Notes under the pieces: model-generated | The model's database searches: none | What the model was told of the DNA's origin: nothing | Seen by the model: only the letters and a program-made list of their open reading frames with translations | From: Burkholderiaceae bacterium | Lineage (GTDB): Bacteria; Pseudomonadota; Gammaproteobacteria; Burkholderiales; Burkholderiaceae_E | Length of the DNA: 60,365 nt | Assembly: GCA_016710525.1 (NCBI GenBank) | Contig: JADJVQ010000053.1 | Span: 1-60,365 of the forward strand | Direction of reading: 5' to 3' | Made by a program: the position numbers and the translations under genes | In this document: piece after piece, positions 28,006-37,554 of the stretch | Numbering within the stretch: position 1 is the first letter of the stretch | How the letters are laid out: each line of letters starts with the position of its first letter

Positions 28006-28623
28006 ATGCCTGGAGCCCGTCCCTTGCCCGATACCGCACCCCGGCCCACAACCGATGCCGCGGCCCATGCCGCGGTCGATGTCCGTGGCGAGCGGCCCAT
28101 CCCCGCCGATTTGCGCCTGAACCTGGGCTGCGGCGGCAAGCGGCTCGACGGCTTTGTCGGCGTCGACCGGTACCCGACACCCGCGGTCGATGTGCTGGCC
28201 GACCTCGGCGCGACGCTGCCATTCGCCGACGGGACGGTGGCCGAGGTGATGCTGGACAACGTGATCGAGCACATGCCGGACATCCCCGCGCTGATGCGCG
28301 AGATGCACCGCATCTGCCGCCACGATGCCCGCATCGTGATCCGCACGCCGCATTTCACCAGCCTGTCGTCATGGCGCGATCCGACGCACCTGCATCACCT
28401 GTCGTATTTTTCGATGGACCACTTCGAGCGGCCCGGTGTGGCCCACTACACGTCGGCGGGGCGCGGCTTTGAAGTGATCGGGCGGCGGCTTTCGTTCGGC
28501 GGTCTGATGGGCCAGATCGGCCGGCTGATCTTCAGCCTGAGCCCGCTGGCCTACGAAAAACACTGGTGCTTCGTCTTTCGGGCTTCGACCCTGAGCTTCA
28601 CCGTGCGGGTGATCAAGAGCTGA
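28006..28623 (+). CDS. Class I SAM-dependent methyltransferase
   Basis: A 205-residue protein. The SAM loop LRLNLGCGGKRLDGFVGVD is at about residues 38-56; VMLDNVIEHMPD gives the acidic loop and motif IV, and HRICRHDARIVIRTPHF the later strand. The DPTHLHHLSYFSMDHF block is seen in many methyltransferases of sugar or lipid pathways. The substrate is unknown. The 3' end overlaps the convergent cca gene by 11 bases. Confidence 0.75.
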   Translation: MPGARPLPDTAPRPTTDAAAHAAVDVRGERPIPADLRLNLGCGGKRLDGFVGVDRYPTPAVDVLADLGATLPFADGTVAEVMLDNVIEHMPDIPALMREMHRICRHDARIVIRTPHFTSLSSWRDPTHLHHLSYFSMDHFERPGVAHYTSAGRGFEVIGRRLSFGGLMGQIGRLIFSLSPLAYEKHWCFVFRASTLSFTVRVIKS

Positions 28624-29860
28624 GCGGCAGGTGCGATTCGTTCAGCGCGTGGGCGATCGCCCGGCAGCGCGCATCGTGGACCTGCTGACCGATGGCATCG
28701 CCGCGCAGGCCGTTCGCCACGGCGGCGGCCGCGACTGCGCCCGCATCGACCGCGAGCGCGGCGCCCAGCGCCGTGCGCATGCGCTCGGACTGCGGGTAGT
28801 CGCGATGCTCGAAGCCCAGCCGGCCCCGTGCATCGGCCTCGCAGGCGGCCAGCACCTCGTTCAGGCGAGCGGGCCGGCGAAACGCGTCCATCCGCTCGAG
28901 CAGCGTCAGCAGCGTCTTGGGGCGCAGCTCGGCCGCGCGCGGAATGAGGCCGTGTTCACGGGCCACGATGCGCGCCAGGTCGCGCACTTCGGAGGGCGCC
29001 CGCAGGCGCGCGCAGAGCGCCTCGACGAGTTCGGCGGAGCGCGCCTCGTGCCCGACGTGCCGCGGCAGGATGTCGGCGGGCGTATTGCCCTTGCCCAGGT
29101 CGTGCGTGAGGGCCGCGAAGCGCACTGCCAGCGAGCCGCCGGCCCGCGCGGCCTCGTCGACCACCATCATCACGTGCACGCCGGTGTCGACCTCGGGGTG
29201 ATAGTCGGCCCGTTGCGGCACACCCCACAGCCGATCCAGTTCGGGCATCAGGCGCGCCAGCGCGCCGCAGGCCCGCAGGGTCTCGAACATGCGCGAGGGC
29301 TTGTGCTCCATCAGGCCGCGCGCGATCTCCTGCCACACCCGCTCGGCCACCAGGTGGTCGACCTCGCCGATGTCGACCATGTGCCGCATCAGCAGGGCGG
29401 TTTCGGGGGCGATGGAAAAATCGGGAAAGCGGGCCGCGAACCGGGCCAGGCGAAGGATGCGCACCGGGTCTTCGGTGAAGGCATCGCCGGTGTGCCGGAA
29501 GATCCGGGCCCGCAGATCGGCGACCCCGTTCAGGGGGTCGATCAGGGTGCCGTCGGCGGCCCGGGCGATCGCATTGATGGTGAGGTCGCGCCGACGAAGG
29601 TCGTCTTCGAGGGTGACGTCGGGCGCGTAGTGGAATACGAAGCCCTTGTAACCGGCAGCCACCTTGCGCTCGGTTCGCGCCAGTGCGTATTCCTCCTGCG
29701 TCTCGGGATGCAGGAACACCGGAAAATCCTTGCCCACCGGCCGATAGCCCAGCGCGACCAGGGCTTGCGGTGTGGCACCGACCACCACCCAGTCGTGGTC
29801 GACGACCGGCAGCCCCAGCAGCTGGTCGCGCACGGCGCCTCCGACACAATAGATTTCCAT
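28613..29860 (-). CDS. cca: Multifunctional CCA-adding enzyme with HD domain
   Basis: A 415-residue enzyme that adds or repairs the 3' CCA of tRNAs. The nucleotidyltransferase head reads MEIYCVGGAVRDQLLGLPVVDHDW, with the DxD-type acid pair in DHDWVVVGA; RRRDLTINAIA and DPVRILRLARFAARF follow. An HD domain (ALTHDLGKGNTP near residue 250, then HVGHEARSAELVEALC) adds the phosphohydrolase activity of the bacterial multifunctional class. Length is normal. It is the last gene of a slt, NDUFA9-like, gst, cca run on the minus strand. Confidence 0.94.
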   Translation of the reverse strand: MEIYCVGGAVRDQLLGLPVVDHDWVVVGATPQALVALGYRPVGKDFPVFLHPETQEEYALARTERKVAAGYKGFVFHYAPDVTLEDDLRRRDLTINAIARAADGTLIDPLNGVADLRARIFRHTGDAFTEDPVRILRLARFAARFPDFSIAPETALLMRHMVDIGEVDHLVAERVWQEIARGLMEHKPSRMFETLRACGALARLMPELDRLWGVPQRADYHPEVDTGVHVMMVVDEAARAGGSLAVRFAALTHDLGKGNTPADILPRHVGHEARSAELVEALCARLRAPSEVRDLARIVAREHGLIPRAAELRPKTLLTLLERMDAFRRPARLNEVLAACEADARGRLGFEHRDYPQSERMRTALGAALAVDAGAVAAAAVANGLRGDAIGQQVHDARCRAIAHALNESHLPLSS

Positions 29861-29925
29861 GGTCGGGCGGGTTTTGCGTGGTTCGGGGCGGCGGATGCGC
29901 GTGGTGCGCGGACTGCGCGGCGCGA

Positions 29926-30597
29926 TCAGTCGCGCGAGCGCCGATAAGGCTCGTCTTCAGCCACGAAGCAGTGTTCGGCCAGCGCGCCGGCGATCCACTC
30001 CTGCATGGCCGGCAGGGCCAGCACGGCCCGACGGTAGTCGTCGCAGACCGGCGGCGTGGCGACCTGATGGGTCTCGAAGCGCGAGACCACCGGCGCGAAG
30101 AATGCGTCGGCCGCGCTGAAGGTTCCGAACAGGAACGGGCCGCGCGCGGCATGGGCGCTGCGCAGGCTCGTCCAGAGGGCGACGATCCGGTCGATGTCGT
30201 CCTGCACACGAACCGACCAGCCCAGCCCCGGCAGGCGGGCCTCGATGTTCATCGGCATGGCCTGGCGCAGTGCGCTGAAGCCCGAGTGCATCTCGGCACA
30301 CACCGACCGGGCGCGCGCCCGGTCGCCCGGCTGGGCCGGCCAGACACCGTGCAGCGGAAAGCGTTCGGCGAGGTATTCGACGATGGCCAGGGTGTCCCAG
30401 ATGACGAGCTCGCCCGCCACCAGCACCGGTACGCGGCCGGCCGGGGAAATCCGCGAGATCTCGTCATGGAACCCGGGTGAGAAGCGCAGCTGGCGTTCCT
30501 TGAACGGCATGTCCAGCGCCCGCATCAGCAGCCAGGGCCGCAGCGACCATGACGAATAGTTGCGGTTGGCGGTGTAGAGCGTGAGGCTGGTGGGCAT
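29926..30597 (-). CDS. Glutathione S-transferase family protein
   Basis: A 223-residue protein with an N-terminal thioredoxin fold (LTLYTANRNYSSWSLRPWLLMRAL) in which Ser residues in NYSSWS sit at the glutathione-activating position, SPAGRVPVLVAGELVIWDTLAIVEYLAERFP binding the gamma-glutamyl part, and an all-helical C-terminal half. It resembles zeta or yfcF-like bacterial GSTs. Cytoplasmic. The reaction partner is unknown. It follows the NDUFA9-like gene after 21 bases. Confidence 0.86.
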   Translation of the reverse strand: MPTSLTLYTANRNYSSWSLRPWLLMRALDMPFKERQLRFSPGFHDEISRISPAGRVPVLVAGELVIWDTLAIVEYLAERFPLHGVWPAQPGDRARARSVCAEMHSGFSALRQAMPMNIEARLPGLGWSVRVQDDIDRIVALWTSLRSAHAARGPFLFGTFSAADAFFAPVVSRFETHQVATPPVCDDYRRAVLALPAMQEWIAGALAEHCFVAEDEPYRRSRD

Positions 30598-30618
30598 GGC
30601 TCGATGGGCTGGCAGCGG

Positions 30619-31575
30619 TCAGCGGTGCGCGCGGGCCTGCTTGTCGGCCAGGCGCGAGCCATGGCGCGAAAGCCAGGCCGGTGCGACGGCCGCCAGCGGG
30701 GTCAGGCCCTGCAGGCCGAGCTCCGGGCTGATCGGGCCGCTGGCCACGTTGTCGATGCGCATGGAATCGAAGTTGTCGGTCGACATCAGCGGACCGGGCA
30801 GCACGCCCAGCACGCCGGCCTGGATCTGTCCGAGGGTGAAGGGCAGAGCCCAGATCGGCCGCGGATGTCCGCTCCAGCGCCCGACCCGTTCGACCAGCTC
30901 GCCCAGCGTGAAAACCTCCGGGCCAGCCAGATCGTAGGTCTTGCCGATGGTGACCGGGCGCTCCAGCGCGTTGACGATGGCCTCGGCCAGATCGCCGACG
31001 AACACCGGCTGGAAGCGCGCATCGGCGCGGGCCAGCGGCATCAGCGGGAACAGGCGCAGCAGCTTGGCGAAGACGTTCAGGAACTGGTCTTCGGGTCCGA
31101 AGACCACCGATGGCCGCAAGATGGTGACGTCCAGGCCGCTGTCGCGCAGCACCTGCTCGCCGGCCGCCTTGGAGCGCAGGTACATCGACGGCAGGGCGGC
31201 CGGGTCGCCGCCCGCACCCAGCGCCGAGACATGGATGACACGGCGCACGCCGGCACGACGGCAGGCCTCGACGATGCGCCGGGGCGTCTCGACGTGAGCC
31301 TGGGCAAACTCGCGCCCATACGGATTGCCGTGACTGCCATGCAGCACGCCGACGAGGTTGATCACCGCGTCGCAGCCGACGAACATCGCCCCGAAGCCCG
31401 GATCGTCCAGGCCGATCTGCACCACATCGACCGTGGGCAGAGGCAGCAGATGGCGGGCGCGTTCGCGGCGGCGGGTGGGCACCACGACGCGAATGCCGCG
31501 AGCAGACAGCCGGGCGGCGACATGGGTGCCGATGAAGCCGGAACCGCCGACGATGAGTACGCGAGACAGGGTCAT
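30619..31575 (-). CDS. NDUFA9-like NAD(P)H-binding protein
   Basis: A 318-residue atypical short-chain dehydrogenase. The N terminus LSRVLIVGGSGFIGTHVAARL is a canonical GxxGxxG cofactor loop. VINLVGVLHGSHG, VIHVSALGAGGD and the SKAAGE lysine block follow; YxxxK is seen as YLRSK. It matches the NDUFA9 subunit family, whose bacterial members are not proven complex I parts. It lies between slt and gst on the minus strand with short gaps (55 and 21 bases), so the four genes may be one operon. Confidence 0.8.
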   Translation of the reverse strand: MTLSRVLIVGGSGFIGTHVAARLSARGIRVVVPTRRRERARHLLPLPTVDVVQIGLDDPGFGAMFVGCDAVINLVGVLHGSHGNPYGREFAQAHVETPRRIVEACRRAGVRRVIHVSALGAGGDPAALPSMYLRSKAAGEQVLRDSGLDVTILRPSVVFGPEDQFLNVFAKLLRLFPLMPLARADARFQPVFVGDLAEAIVNALERPVTIGKTYDLAGPEVFTLGELVERVGRWSGHPRPIWALPFTLGQIQAGVLGVLPGPLMSTDNFDSMRIDNVASGPISPELGLQGLTPLAAVAPAWLSRHGSRLADKQARAHR

Positions 31576-31630
31576 GGTCTGGACAGGGGTTCAGTCAGTG
31601 GGAACAGGGGAAATTACCGCGACCGCCGGG

Positions 31631-33622
31631 TCAGGGCAAATCGCTGGGGCGCATCAGCGCCGGCGCGACCCGGCCCAGGCGCTGTTTGAGCGATTGCGGC
31701 TGTCCGGTCATCAGCGCGCCGTAGAAGGTGGCGTTCGAGAGCACCTTCTTGACGTAGTCGCGGGTTTCGGTGAAGGGAATGATTTCGGCAAACGCCGCCC
31801 CTTCGAGGGCGCCGGTCAGCTTGCTGCGCCACTGCCGCGGGCGACCCGGTCCGGCGTTATAGCCGGCCGATGCCAGCAGGGGCGAACTTTCGAGGTCGTC
31901 TTGCACCGTGCGCAGGTAATAGGTGCCGAAGCGCAGATTGGTGTCGATTTCGTTGAGCTGCTCGAGCCGGAAATCGGCGACCCCCAGGCGGCGCGCGATC
32001 CAGCGCGCGGTGGGCGGGATGATCTGCATCAGCCCCTGCGCACTGGCCGATGAGCGGGCGTCCATGATGAACCGGGATTCCTGGCGGATCAGGCCATAGA
32101 CCCAGGCCGGATCGAGGCCGCGCTCGGCGGCGGCGGCCTCGAGCTGCGGGCGGAACGGCGTCACGAAGCGCAGGTTGAAATCGTGCTCGGCGCGGGTTCG
32201 GTCAGCCGTGTTGACGCAGCGGTCGAGCACCCGCCGTTCGCAGGCGAAACGGGCGGCGGCCAGCAGCTGGCGGTCGCTCAGCGTGCGCAGCTGGAAGTTC
32301 CACTCGCGGTTGCCCTCCATGCGCAGGCCCATCTGGTAGAAGCGCAGCGCCCGGGCGAATCCGGGGTTGGCCGCGGCCTCGGCGAGTTCGTCGGCCGATG
32401 ACGCCGTGGCGATCGCCGGGATCGGCATGGATTCGCCGAGTTCTTCGGCCGCCAGCTGACCATAGAAGTGGTACTGGCCCGCGATGCGTCGGAACAGCAC
32501 CTCGGACTGCGCCTTGAGGTTCAGCGCCTGGTGCGCGCGCCCTGCCCAATACACCCAGGTGGGATCGCGGCGACCCTCGGCAGACATCTTGTCGGTCAGG
32601 GCATGCACCGAACGCCAGTCGCCGGCCCGAAGCGCCGCTCGCACCAGCCAGGCCCAGGTTTCGTCGGAGGCCTGCGCGGGCACGGCGTCGCGCAGCCAGG
32701 CCGCCGACACCGGCGCCAGCTTGCGCATGCTGTGCGCGCCGATCTGCGCCCAGACCCAGGCCCGTTCGGCCGGCGGCAGGGCGGCGATGGCGTCGGTGCG
32801 CTGGGCCGCGGCTTCGGGGTCCTGGCGGGCCAGCATGCCGAGCGCGATGACGGCCACCTCGCGCTCGACGGACGGCGCAACGATCAGCGCCGGTCGCTGC
32901 AGCGCGGCTTCGAGTGCCGCGGCGGGCAGGTCGAGCAGTGACCCCAGGCGCCTGACCGAGTTGGCGGCGCCGGCTTCGAGCGCCAGCTTCAGGCGCTGCC
33001 AGATTTCGGCGCGCTTGATCTTGCCGGTTCGTGCCATCGCCTCGATGAGCGTGCCGCAGGCGTCGCCGAGCTCGCGCGGCTGGAACAGCGCCTCGCGGGT
33101 TTCGTCGCTGGGGGGCATGCCGCGGTCCAGGCGGGCCAGGCCGGCGTAACAGTGCAGCGCGGACTCGTCGCGCAGCACCCAGGCGTCGTGGTGGATTTCG
33201 AAGGTGGGCCAGTCGTTGCGGCGGGCCAGCCGGTACATCAGGTCGCGCCGGGCCAGATCGACCAGCAGCGGATTGCTGTGGCTCGAGATGAAGGTCTGGG
33301 CGTCGGTATCGAGTGCGGAGTCGGGGGTGCCGTTGCCGTTGCCGGCGATGCCGCGGGGGTTCAGGCGCATGCGCAGCCGCCAGTAGTCGATGTACTCCTT
33401 CAGCTGCGGGTCGGTCATTTGCGCCGCGGCAAGCTCGAAGCGATCCGGGGCGTTCTGGAGCAGCGCTTCGCGCGCTTTCAGGAAGGCTTCTTCGGGACTG
33501 GCAGGCGCGGCGGCGGCGGGCGGCGCCTGGGCGCGACGGGGTTTGGCGCCGGCACTGACGGACACCAGCCCTACAATTGAAGCCACCATCAGGGGCACTA
33601 GCCAGCGTGAGCGAAACATCAT
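31631..33622 (-). CDS. slt: Soluble lytic murein transglycosylase (Slt70-like)
   Basis: About 663 residues with a signal peptide (MMFRSRWLVPLMVASIVG). A long alpha-helical superhelix (residues 50-480) precedes a lysozyme-like domain. WVYGLIRQESRF holds the catalytic Glu, and SSASAQGLMQIIPPTA and SAGYNAGPGRPRQW are the other conserved blocks. It cleaves peptidoglycan glycan strands to 1,6-anhydromuropeptides in the periplasm. The start is uncertain among ATGs at 33637, 33622 and 33619. Its 5' end overlaps that of the divergent 5-FCL gene, so both starts share a short stretch of DNA. Confidence 0.9.
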   Translation of the reverse strand: MMFRSRWLVPLMVASIVGLVSVSAGAKPRRAQAPPAAAAPASPEEAFLKAREALLQNAPDRFELAAAQMTDPQLKEYIDYWRLRMRLNPRGIAGNGNGTPDSALDTDAQTFISSHSNPLLVDLARRDLMYRLARRNDWPTFEIHHDAWVLRDESALHCYAGLARLDRGMPPSDETREALFQPRELGDACGTLIEAMARTGKIKRAEIWQRLKLALEAGAANSVRRLGSLLDLPAAALEAALQRPALIVAPSVEREVAVIALGMLARQDPEAAAQRTDAIAALPPAERAWVWAQIGAHSMRKLAPVSAAWLRDAVPAQASDETWAWLVRAALRAGDWRSVHALTDKMSAEGRRDPTWVYWAGRAHQALNLKAQSEVLFRRIAGQYHFYGQLAAEELGESMPIPAIATASSADELAEAAANPGFARALRFYQMGLRMEGNREWNFQLRTLSDRQLLAAARFACERRVLDRCVNTADRTRAEHDFNLRFVTPFRPQLEAAAAERGLDPAWVYGLIRQESRFIMDARSSASAQGLMQIIPPTARWIARRLGVADFRLEQLNEIDTNLRFGTYYLRTVQDDLESSPLLASAGYNAGPGRPRQWRSKLTGALEGAAFAEIIPFTETRDYVKKVLSNATFYGALMTGQPQSLKQRLGRVAPALMRPSDLP

Positions 33623-34236
33623 CGTCGAGAATACCATGCGAGCCCATCCCGGCGGCCGATCGGGCCAGTGCGCGGCGGCTGCTGCGTGCCCGTCGCGCGA
33701 GCGAGGCGAGCGGTTCGCGGCGTGATGCGGATCGATGCCTGTTTCGTGCCGTCGGCGAGCTGATCGCCGGACTCGGCCAGGCGGCGCCGGTGATCGCGGC
33801 CTACTGGCCGATGTCCGGCGAACCCGATCCGCGCGAGGCGCTTGCCGACTGGCATCGGGCAGGCTGGCGGCTGGCGCTGCCAGCGGTCCGCCAGTTGAAC
33901 GCGCCGCTGGACTTTTTCGCCTGGGCGCCCGGTGACGAGATGGCCGGCGGACTGCTGGGCACCTGGCAGCCGGCACGGCAGGTCGCCTGCGTGCCCGATG
34001 TGCTGGTGATTCCGTGCCTGGGGTTCGATGGGCGCGCGTATCGCCTGGGTTACGGCGGCGGCTTTTACGACCGCACGCTTGCCGCCCTGACGGGGGCCGG
34101 GCGGCGCGTCGTGACGATCGGCGTGGCGCACGATGATGCGCAGGTGGTCGGTTTCGAGCCCCACGCGCACGATCGTGCCCTCGACTGCATCGTCACGGAA
34201 TCGCGGCGGATTCCGTCTCGGCCGGCACCGCGCTGA
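33607..34236 (+). CDS. 5-formyltetrahydrofolate cyclo-ligase
   Basis: About 209 residues. The block RAYRLGYGGGFYDRTLA is the signature of the family, which converts 5-formyl-THF to 5,10-methenyl-THF with ATP. ARRLLRARRASEASGSRRD at the N terminus carries the nucleotide-binding Arg residues. I use the GTG at 33607; an ATG at 33577 would extend into slt. It diverges from slt with overlapping 5' ends and runs 44 bases into the end of the convergent EAL gene. A folate gene (metF) is 3.3 kb away. Confidence 0.88.
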   Translation: MSETSSSRIPCEPIPAADRASARRLLRARRASEASGSRRDADRCLFRAVGELIAGLGQAAPVIAAYWPMSGEPDPREALADWHRAGWRLALPAVRQLNAPLDFFAWAPGDEMAGGLLGTWQPARQVACVPDVLVIPCLGFDGRAYRLGYGGGFYDRTLAALTGAGRRVVTIGVAHDDAQVVGFEPHAHDRALDCIVTESRRIPSRPAPR

Positions 34237-35551
34237 ACCCGCGCCACCAGCTGGCGAAGTCGGGCGCCGCCATCGCGCGGCCGTAGTGATAGCCCTGGGC
34301 CAGATCGCAGCCCAGTTCGTGCAGCATCCGTGCGGTCGGGGCATCTTCGACGCCTTCGGCCAGCGCCTGCATGTCGAAGGTGTGGGCCAGGTCGATCAGC
34401 GCGTTGACGATCCGCCGGTCGCTGGCATCGGTGTGCAGGTTGCGCACGAACGACTGGTCGATCTTCAGCTCGGTGAGCGGAAACTGGCGCAGATAGGCGA
34501 ACGACGAATAGCCGGTGCCGAAATCGTCCAGCGCCAGTCCGCAGCCGTGATCGCGGATCTCGCGCATGAACTGCAGCGCCGAGCGCTCGTGCTTGACCAC
34601 CGCGCTTTCGGTCAGTTCCAGCGTGAGCCGGTCGGCCGGGATGCCCCAGGTCGACAGGGCGTGGCCGACCAGCGTCGGGAACGCCGGGTCGGCCAGCGTG
34701 ACCGCCGACAGGTTGATCGAGACATGCGCATCGATGCCTTGTGCCGACCAGGTCATCAGGTTGCGCAGCGCGGTGTTCAGCACGAACTGGGTGAGCTGGG
34801 TCATCAGCCCGCGTTCTTCGCAGATCGAGGCGATCAGCGCCGGGCTGACGCTCGTGCCATCGTGCCGGGTCCAGCGCACCAGCGCTTCGGCGCCGGTGCA
34901 GCGGCCGCTGGCCAGCGCGACCTGCGGCTGGAAGTGCACATCGAGCTCGTTCGCATGCAGCGCCAGGCGCAGCTCGCGCTCCAGCATGCCGCGATTGACG
35001 AGCTCGACGTCGGACTGCGCCGGCAGGATCAGGATGCGCTCTTCGAGCTGCTCGGCCCGCTGGCAGGCGTCGGCTGCCGCGGCCAGCACCGCCATCGGAT
35101 CCTGGCCCGCATCCGGATGACGCCAGGCGCCGCCGATGGCCGGGCGCATCTGCACGATGGCGGGACCGTCGTCGGTTTCGATGTGGGTCTGCCGGGTCAG
35201 GCTGTCGCGCAGGGTGCGGCTGGCCAGCTCGGCGAGCGCCGCGCCAGGCAGGTCGACCAGCATCACCCAGATTTCGTCCATCGAGGCCAGTGCGTACCGG
35301 TCGCTCGGACGCAGGATGCTCTCGACGCGCCGCATGGCCTCGGCGATCGCGAGGCGCGCGCGCGGCTCCTGGGCCAGGGCGCTCAGGCGGTCGGATCGGT
35401 TCAGGTTGACTTGCAGCAGCACGCCGCGGCGCTTGCGGGTGGCCAGCTCGCGTGCGAATGCGAGAAAGGCGCCCGGGGCCAGCCGCGGCGACGCGCTTGC
35501 CGGCGGGGGACTCGAGGCCGGATCAGGCCTTGGCGAGAGCAGCTGGCTCAT
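34193..35551 (-). CDS. EAL-domain c-di-GMP phosphodiesterase with degenerate GGDEF-like part
   Basis: A 452-residue cytoplasmic protein. Residues 20-190 look like a worn GGDEF fold: the signature site reads ASMDEIWVM, so it cannot be a cyclase. Residues 200-445 are an EAL domain with all expected residues: EALVRW, INLS, LTLELTES, LDDFGTGYSS, LKIDQSFV and EGVED. It should therefore hydrolyse c-di-GMP. Its start codon lies 29 bases inside the end of the HD-GYP gene upstream, so translation is coupled. The 3' end overlaps the 5-FCL gene convergently. Confidence 0.87.
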   Translation of the reverse strand: MSQLLSPRPDPASSPPPASASPRLAPGAFLAFARELATRKRRGVLLQVNLNRSDRLSALAQEPRARLAIAEAMRRVESILRPSDRYALASMDEIWVMLVDLPGAALAELASRTLRDSLTRQTHIETDDGPAIVQMRPAIGGAWRHPDAGQDPMAVLAAAADACQRAEQLEERILILPAQSDVELVNRGMLERELRLALHANELDVHFQPQVALASGRCTGAEALVRWTRHDGTSVSPALIASICEERGLMTQLTQFVLNTALRNLMTWSAQGIDAHVSINLSAVTLADPAFPTLVGHALSTWGIPADRLTLELTESAVVKHERSALQFMREIRDHGCGLALDDFGTGYSSFAYLRQFPLTELKIDQSFVRNLHTDASDRRIVNALIDLAHTFDMQALAEGVEDAPTARMLHELGCDLAQGYHYGRAMAAPDFASWWRGFSAVPAETESAAIP

Positions 35552-37412
35552 CGGCGTAATAGTCGCGAAGTTTCAGGCCGTAGGCGCCCGAGGGCAGGCC
35601 ACGCACGATGCGCACCGGCTTGGCGCCCGCCTCGCGGGACTGCTGGAACAGGTCGCGTTCGAGCGGGACGGTGAGCGGGCGCTTGTCGGCCAGAGTGAGT
35701 ATCAGCACTCTCGGTTCGAGCCGGCGGACCCGGTTGTGCGCGAGCACCACCGCCACTTCGCCACTGGACAGCTCGACCAGGCCGCCCACGGGGAACACGC
35801 CCACCGCCTGCACGAACTGCTCGACCAGCGGCGCGTGGAACGATGAACCGGCCCACTGGTACAGACTCATCAGCGCGTCCTGCGGCGCCAGCGGATTGGC
35901 GTACGGGCGGGGCGTGATCAGGGCCGCGAAACTGTCGGCGATGCCGGCCATCCGGCCATAGATGCTGATTTCCTCGCCCTTCAGGCCCTTGGGGTAGCCG
36001 CTGCCATCCAGGCGCTCGTGGTGCTGCAGGATGCCGGTGGCGACATCGGGCTCCATCTTCATGCTGGTACCCAGGGCCTCCAGACCGAGGCGCACGTGTT
36101 CCTTGGCGATGCTGTACTCGGCGGTGTTCAGCATGCCGGGCTTGTCGAGCAGGGCGCGCGGCAGCTTGGTCTTGCCGACATCGGCAAGCATGCCGATCAG
36201 TCCGAGCGATTCGAGCATCTCCTTCGGAAAACCGAGGTGGCGGCCCAGCGAGATCATGTAGAGCGAGACGCGCACGCCATGCTGGTAGGTCTGCAGATGC
36301 TCTTCGCGCAGCTGGGCCACCCACATCAGGGCATCCGGATTGTCGATCATGCTCGAGACCATGTGGCCGACGGTCTCCTTGACCTGGGCCACCTGCGGCA
36401 CCTTGTTCTGGCGGATGTCGGCCAGGATCGTGGTGAGTATCGACTCACTGCTCTCGAAGGTCTGGCGGGCGCGCGGGATTTCGCGCGCGACCTCGTGGCG
36501 ATCTTCGTAGACCTGCCGCTTCGTGCCGGGCGGCAGCGCCTGTTCCAGTTCGAGATCGAAGCGGGCTTCCTGTGCGGCGCTGGGGCCTTCGGCGCGCCCG
36601 CCGGGTTTGCCGGAACCCCCGGGCATCAGGGCGCGCAGCGGGGCGAGCAGACGGCTGATCCTCGAGGGCCGGCCGGCGACCGGGTCGGATTGTTCTGCGG
36701 TCTGGCGCACGAAGCGACGGAACCGGTCCCGGGTGTCGGTCGAGATCTGGACATCGGATCGCACCCGGTAGGCGCGCTGGGCGGTGCGCCGGGCTGGCGG
36801 GTCGGATTCCGCGCGGCGGCCGGTCAATGTGGGCGGATCGGCTTCCGGGTCGAGCGGCGCCGCATCGCCGGACATCGGCATCGGCATCGGATCGAAGTCT
36901 TCGAGCGCGCGATCGGCGTCGCGCAGCGCGGCGGCCTGGTCGATGTGCGCACCGTCGCGATCCCGCGCGTCGGGCCCGCGCGGCGCACGGTCGGAGTCGT
37001 GCTCCGGTGCTGAGCGCTCGCCGATCGGCGTCCGGTCGTTCGACGCGGGCGGCTGCTTGGCCGCATTCGGCGAGAAGCCGCGCTGGTGGGCCGGATACAT
37101 CTCGCGCGGATCCGGCTGGGTCGGCATGTCAAGCTCGTCGCCCTGGCGGCGCAATTGCGCCACCGCGTCCGGATTGGACATGTCCAGGTCGACGAAGACG
37201 TGGTGGCAGTACTTTTGCAGCGTGGCGAGCTCGACCTGGCTGTCGACCAGGAATCCCTGGATCAGGAACGGGGTGTCCAGCCACGGGCGATCGAGATCGA
37301 CGACATACAGACCCAGCAGCAGCTGTTCGGTGGCGACCTTGTGCCGGAGCGGACCGGTGATCGGTTCCGCTCCGAGCGCGGCGAGGGGGGGTGGTAAGGA
37401 TCGTGCATTCAC
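35523..37412 (-). CDS. DUF3391 + HD-GYP protein lacking the HD histidine
   Basis: About 629 residues. The N-terminal DUF3391 reads LLLGLYVVDLDRPWLDTPFLIQG; a charged low-complexity linker (residues 95-270) follows; the HD-GYP domain lies at about 350-600. It keeps YQHGVRV, the AKEHV His, LQHHERLDGSGYP and the AGIADSFAAL Asp, but the HD dyad reads LADVGK, so His is Ala. One metal ligand is thus missing and phosphodiesterase activity is doubtful. Start is probably the GTG at 37412; an ATG at 37484 is possible. It leads an operon with the EAL gene. Confidence 0.82.
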   Translation of the reverse strand: MNARSLPPPLAALGAEPITGPLRHKVATEQLLLGLYVVDLDRPWLDTPFLIQGFLVDSQVELATLQKYCHHVFVDLDMSNPDAVAQLRRQGDELDMPTQPDPREMYPAHQRGFSPNAAKQPPASNDRTPIGERSAPEHDSDRAPRGPDARDRDGAHIDQAAALRDADRALEDFDPMPMPMSGDAAPLDPEADPPTLTGRRAESDPPARRTAQRAYRVRSDVQISTDTRDRFRRFVRQTAEQSDPVAGRPSRISRLLAPLRALMPGGSGKPGGRAEGPSAAQEARFDLELEQALPPGTKRQVYEDRHEVAREIPRARQTFESSESILTTILADIRQNKVPQVAQVKETVGHMVSSMIDNPDALMWVAQLREEHLQTYQHGVRVSLYMISLGRHLGFPKEMLESLGLIGMLADVGKTKLPRALLDKPGMLNTAEYSIAKEHVRLGLEALGTSMKMEPDVATGILQHHERLDGSGYPKGLKGEEISIYGRMAGIADSFAALITPRPYANPLAPQDALMSLYQWAGSSFHAPLVEQFVQAVGVFPVGGLVELSSGEVAVVLAHNRVRRLEPRVLILTLADKRPLTVPLERDLFQQSREAGAKPVRIVRGLPSGAYGLKLRDYYADEPAALAKA

Positions 37413-37554
37413 GTGATCGATGGTATCGGCGCGTCTGCGCCCCCACCAATCAAAAAAGGTCACGCGGTTCGGGCCCCGCCACAAGAGCCGACGGACGGAG
37501 CCTGGCCCGCTGCGAACGGGCCTCGGCGCGGGCCGACGCGCCCGCAGGTACCGT

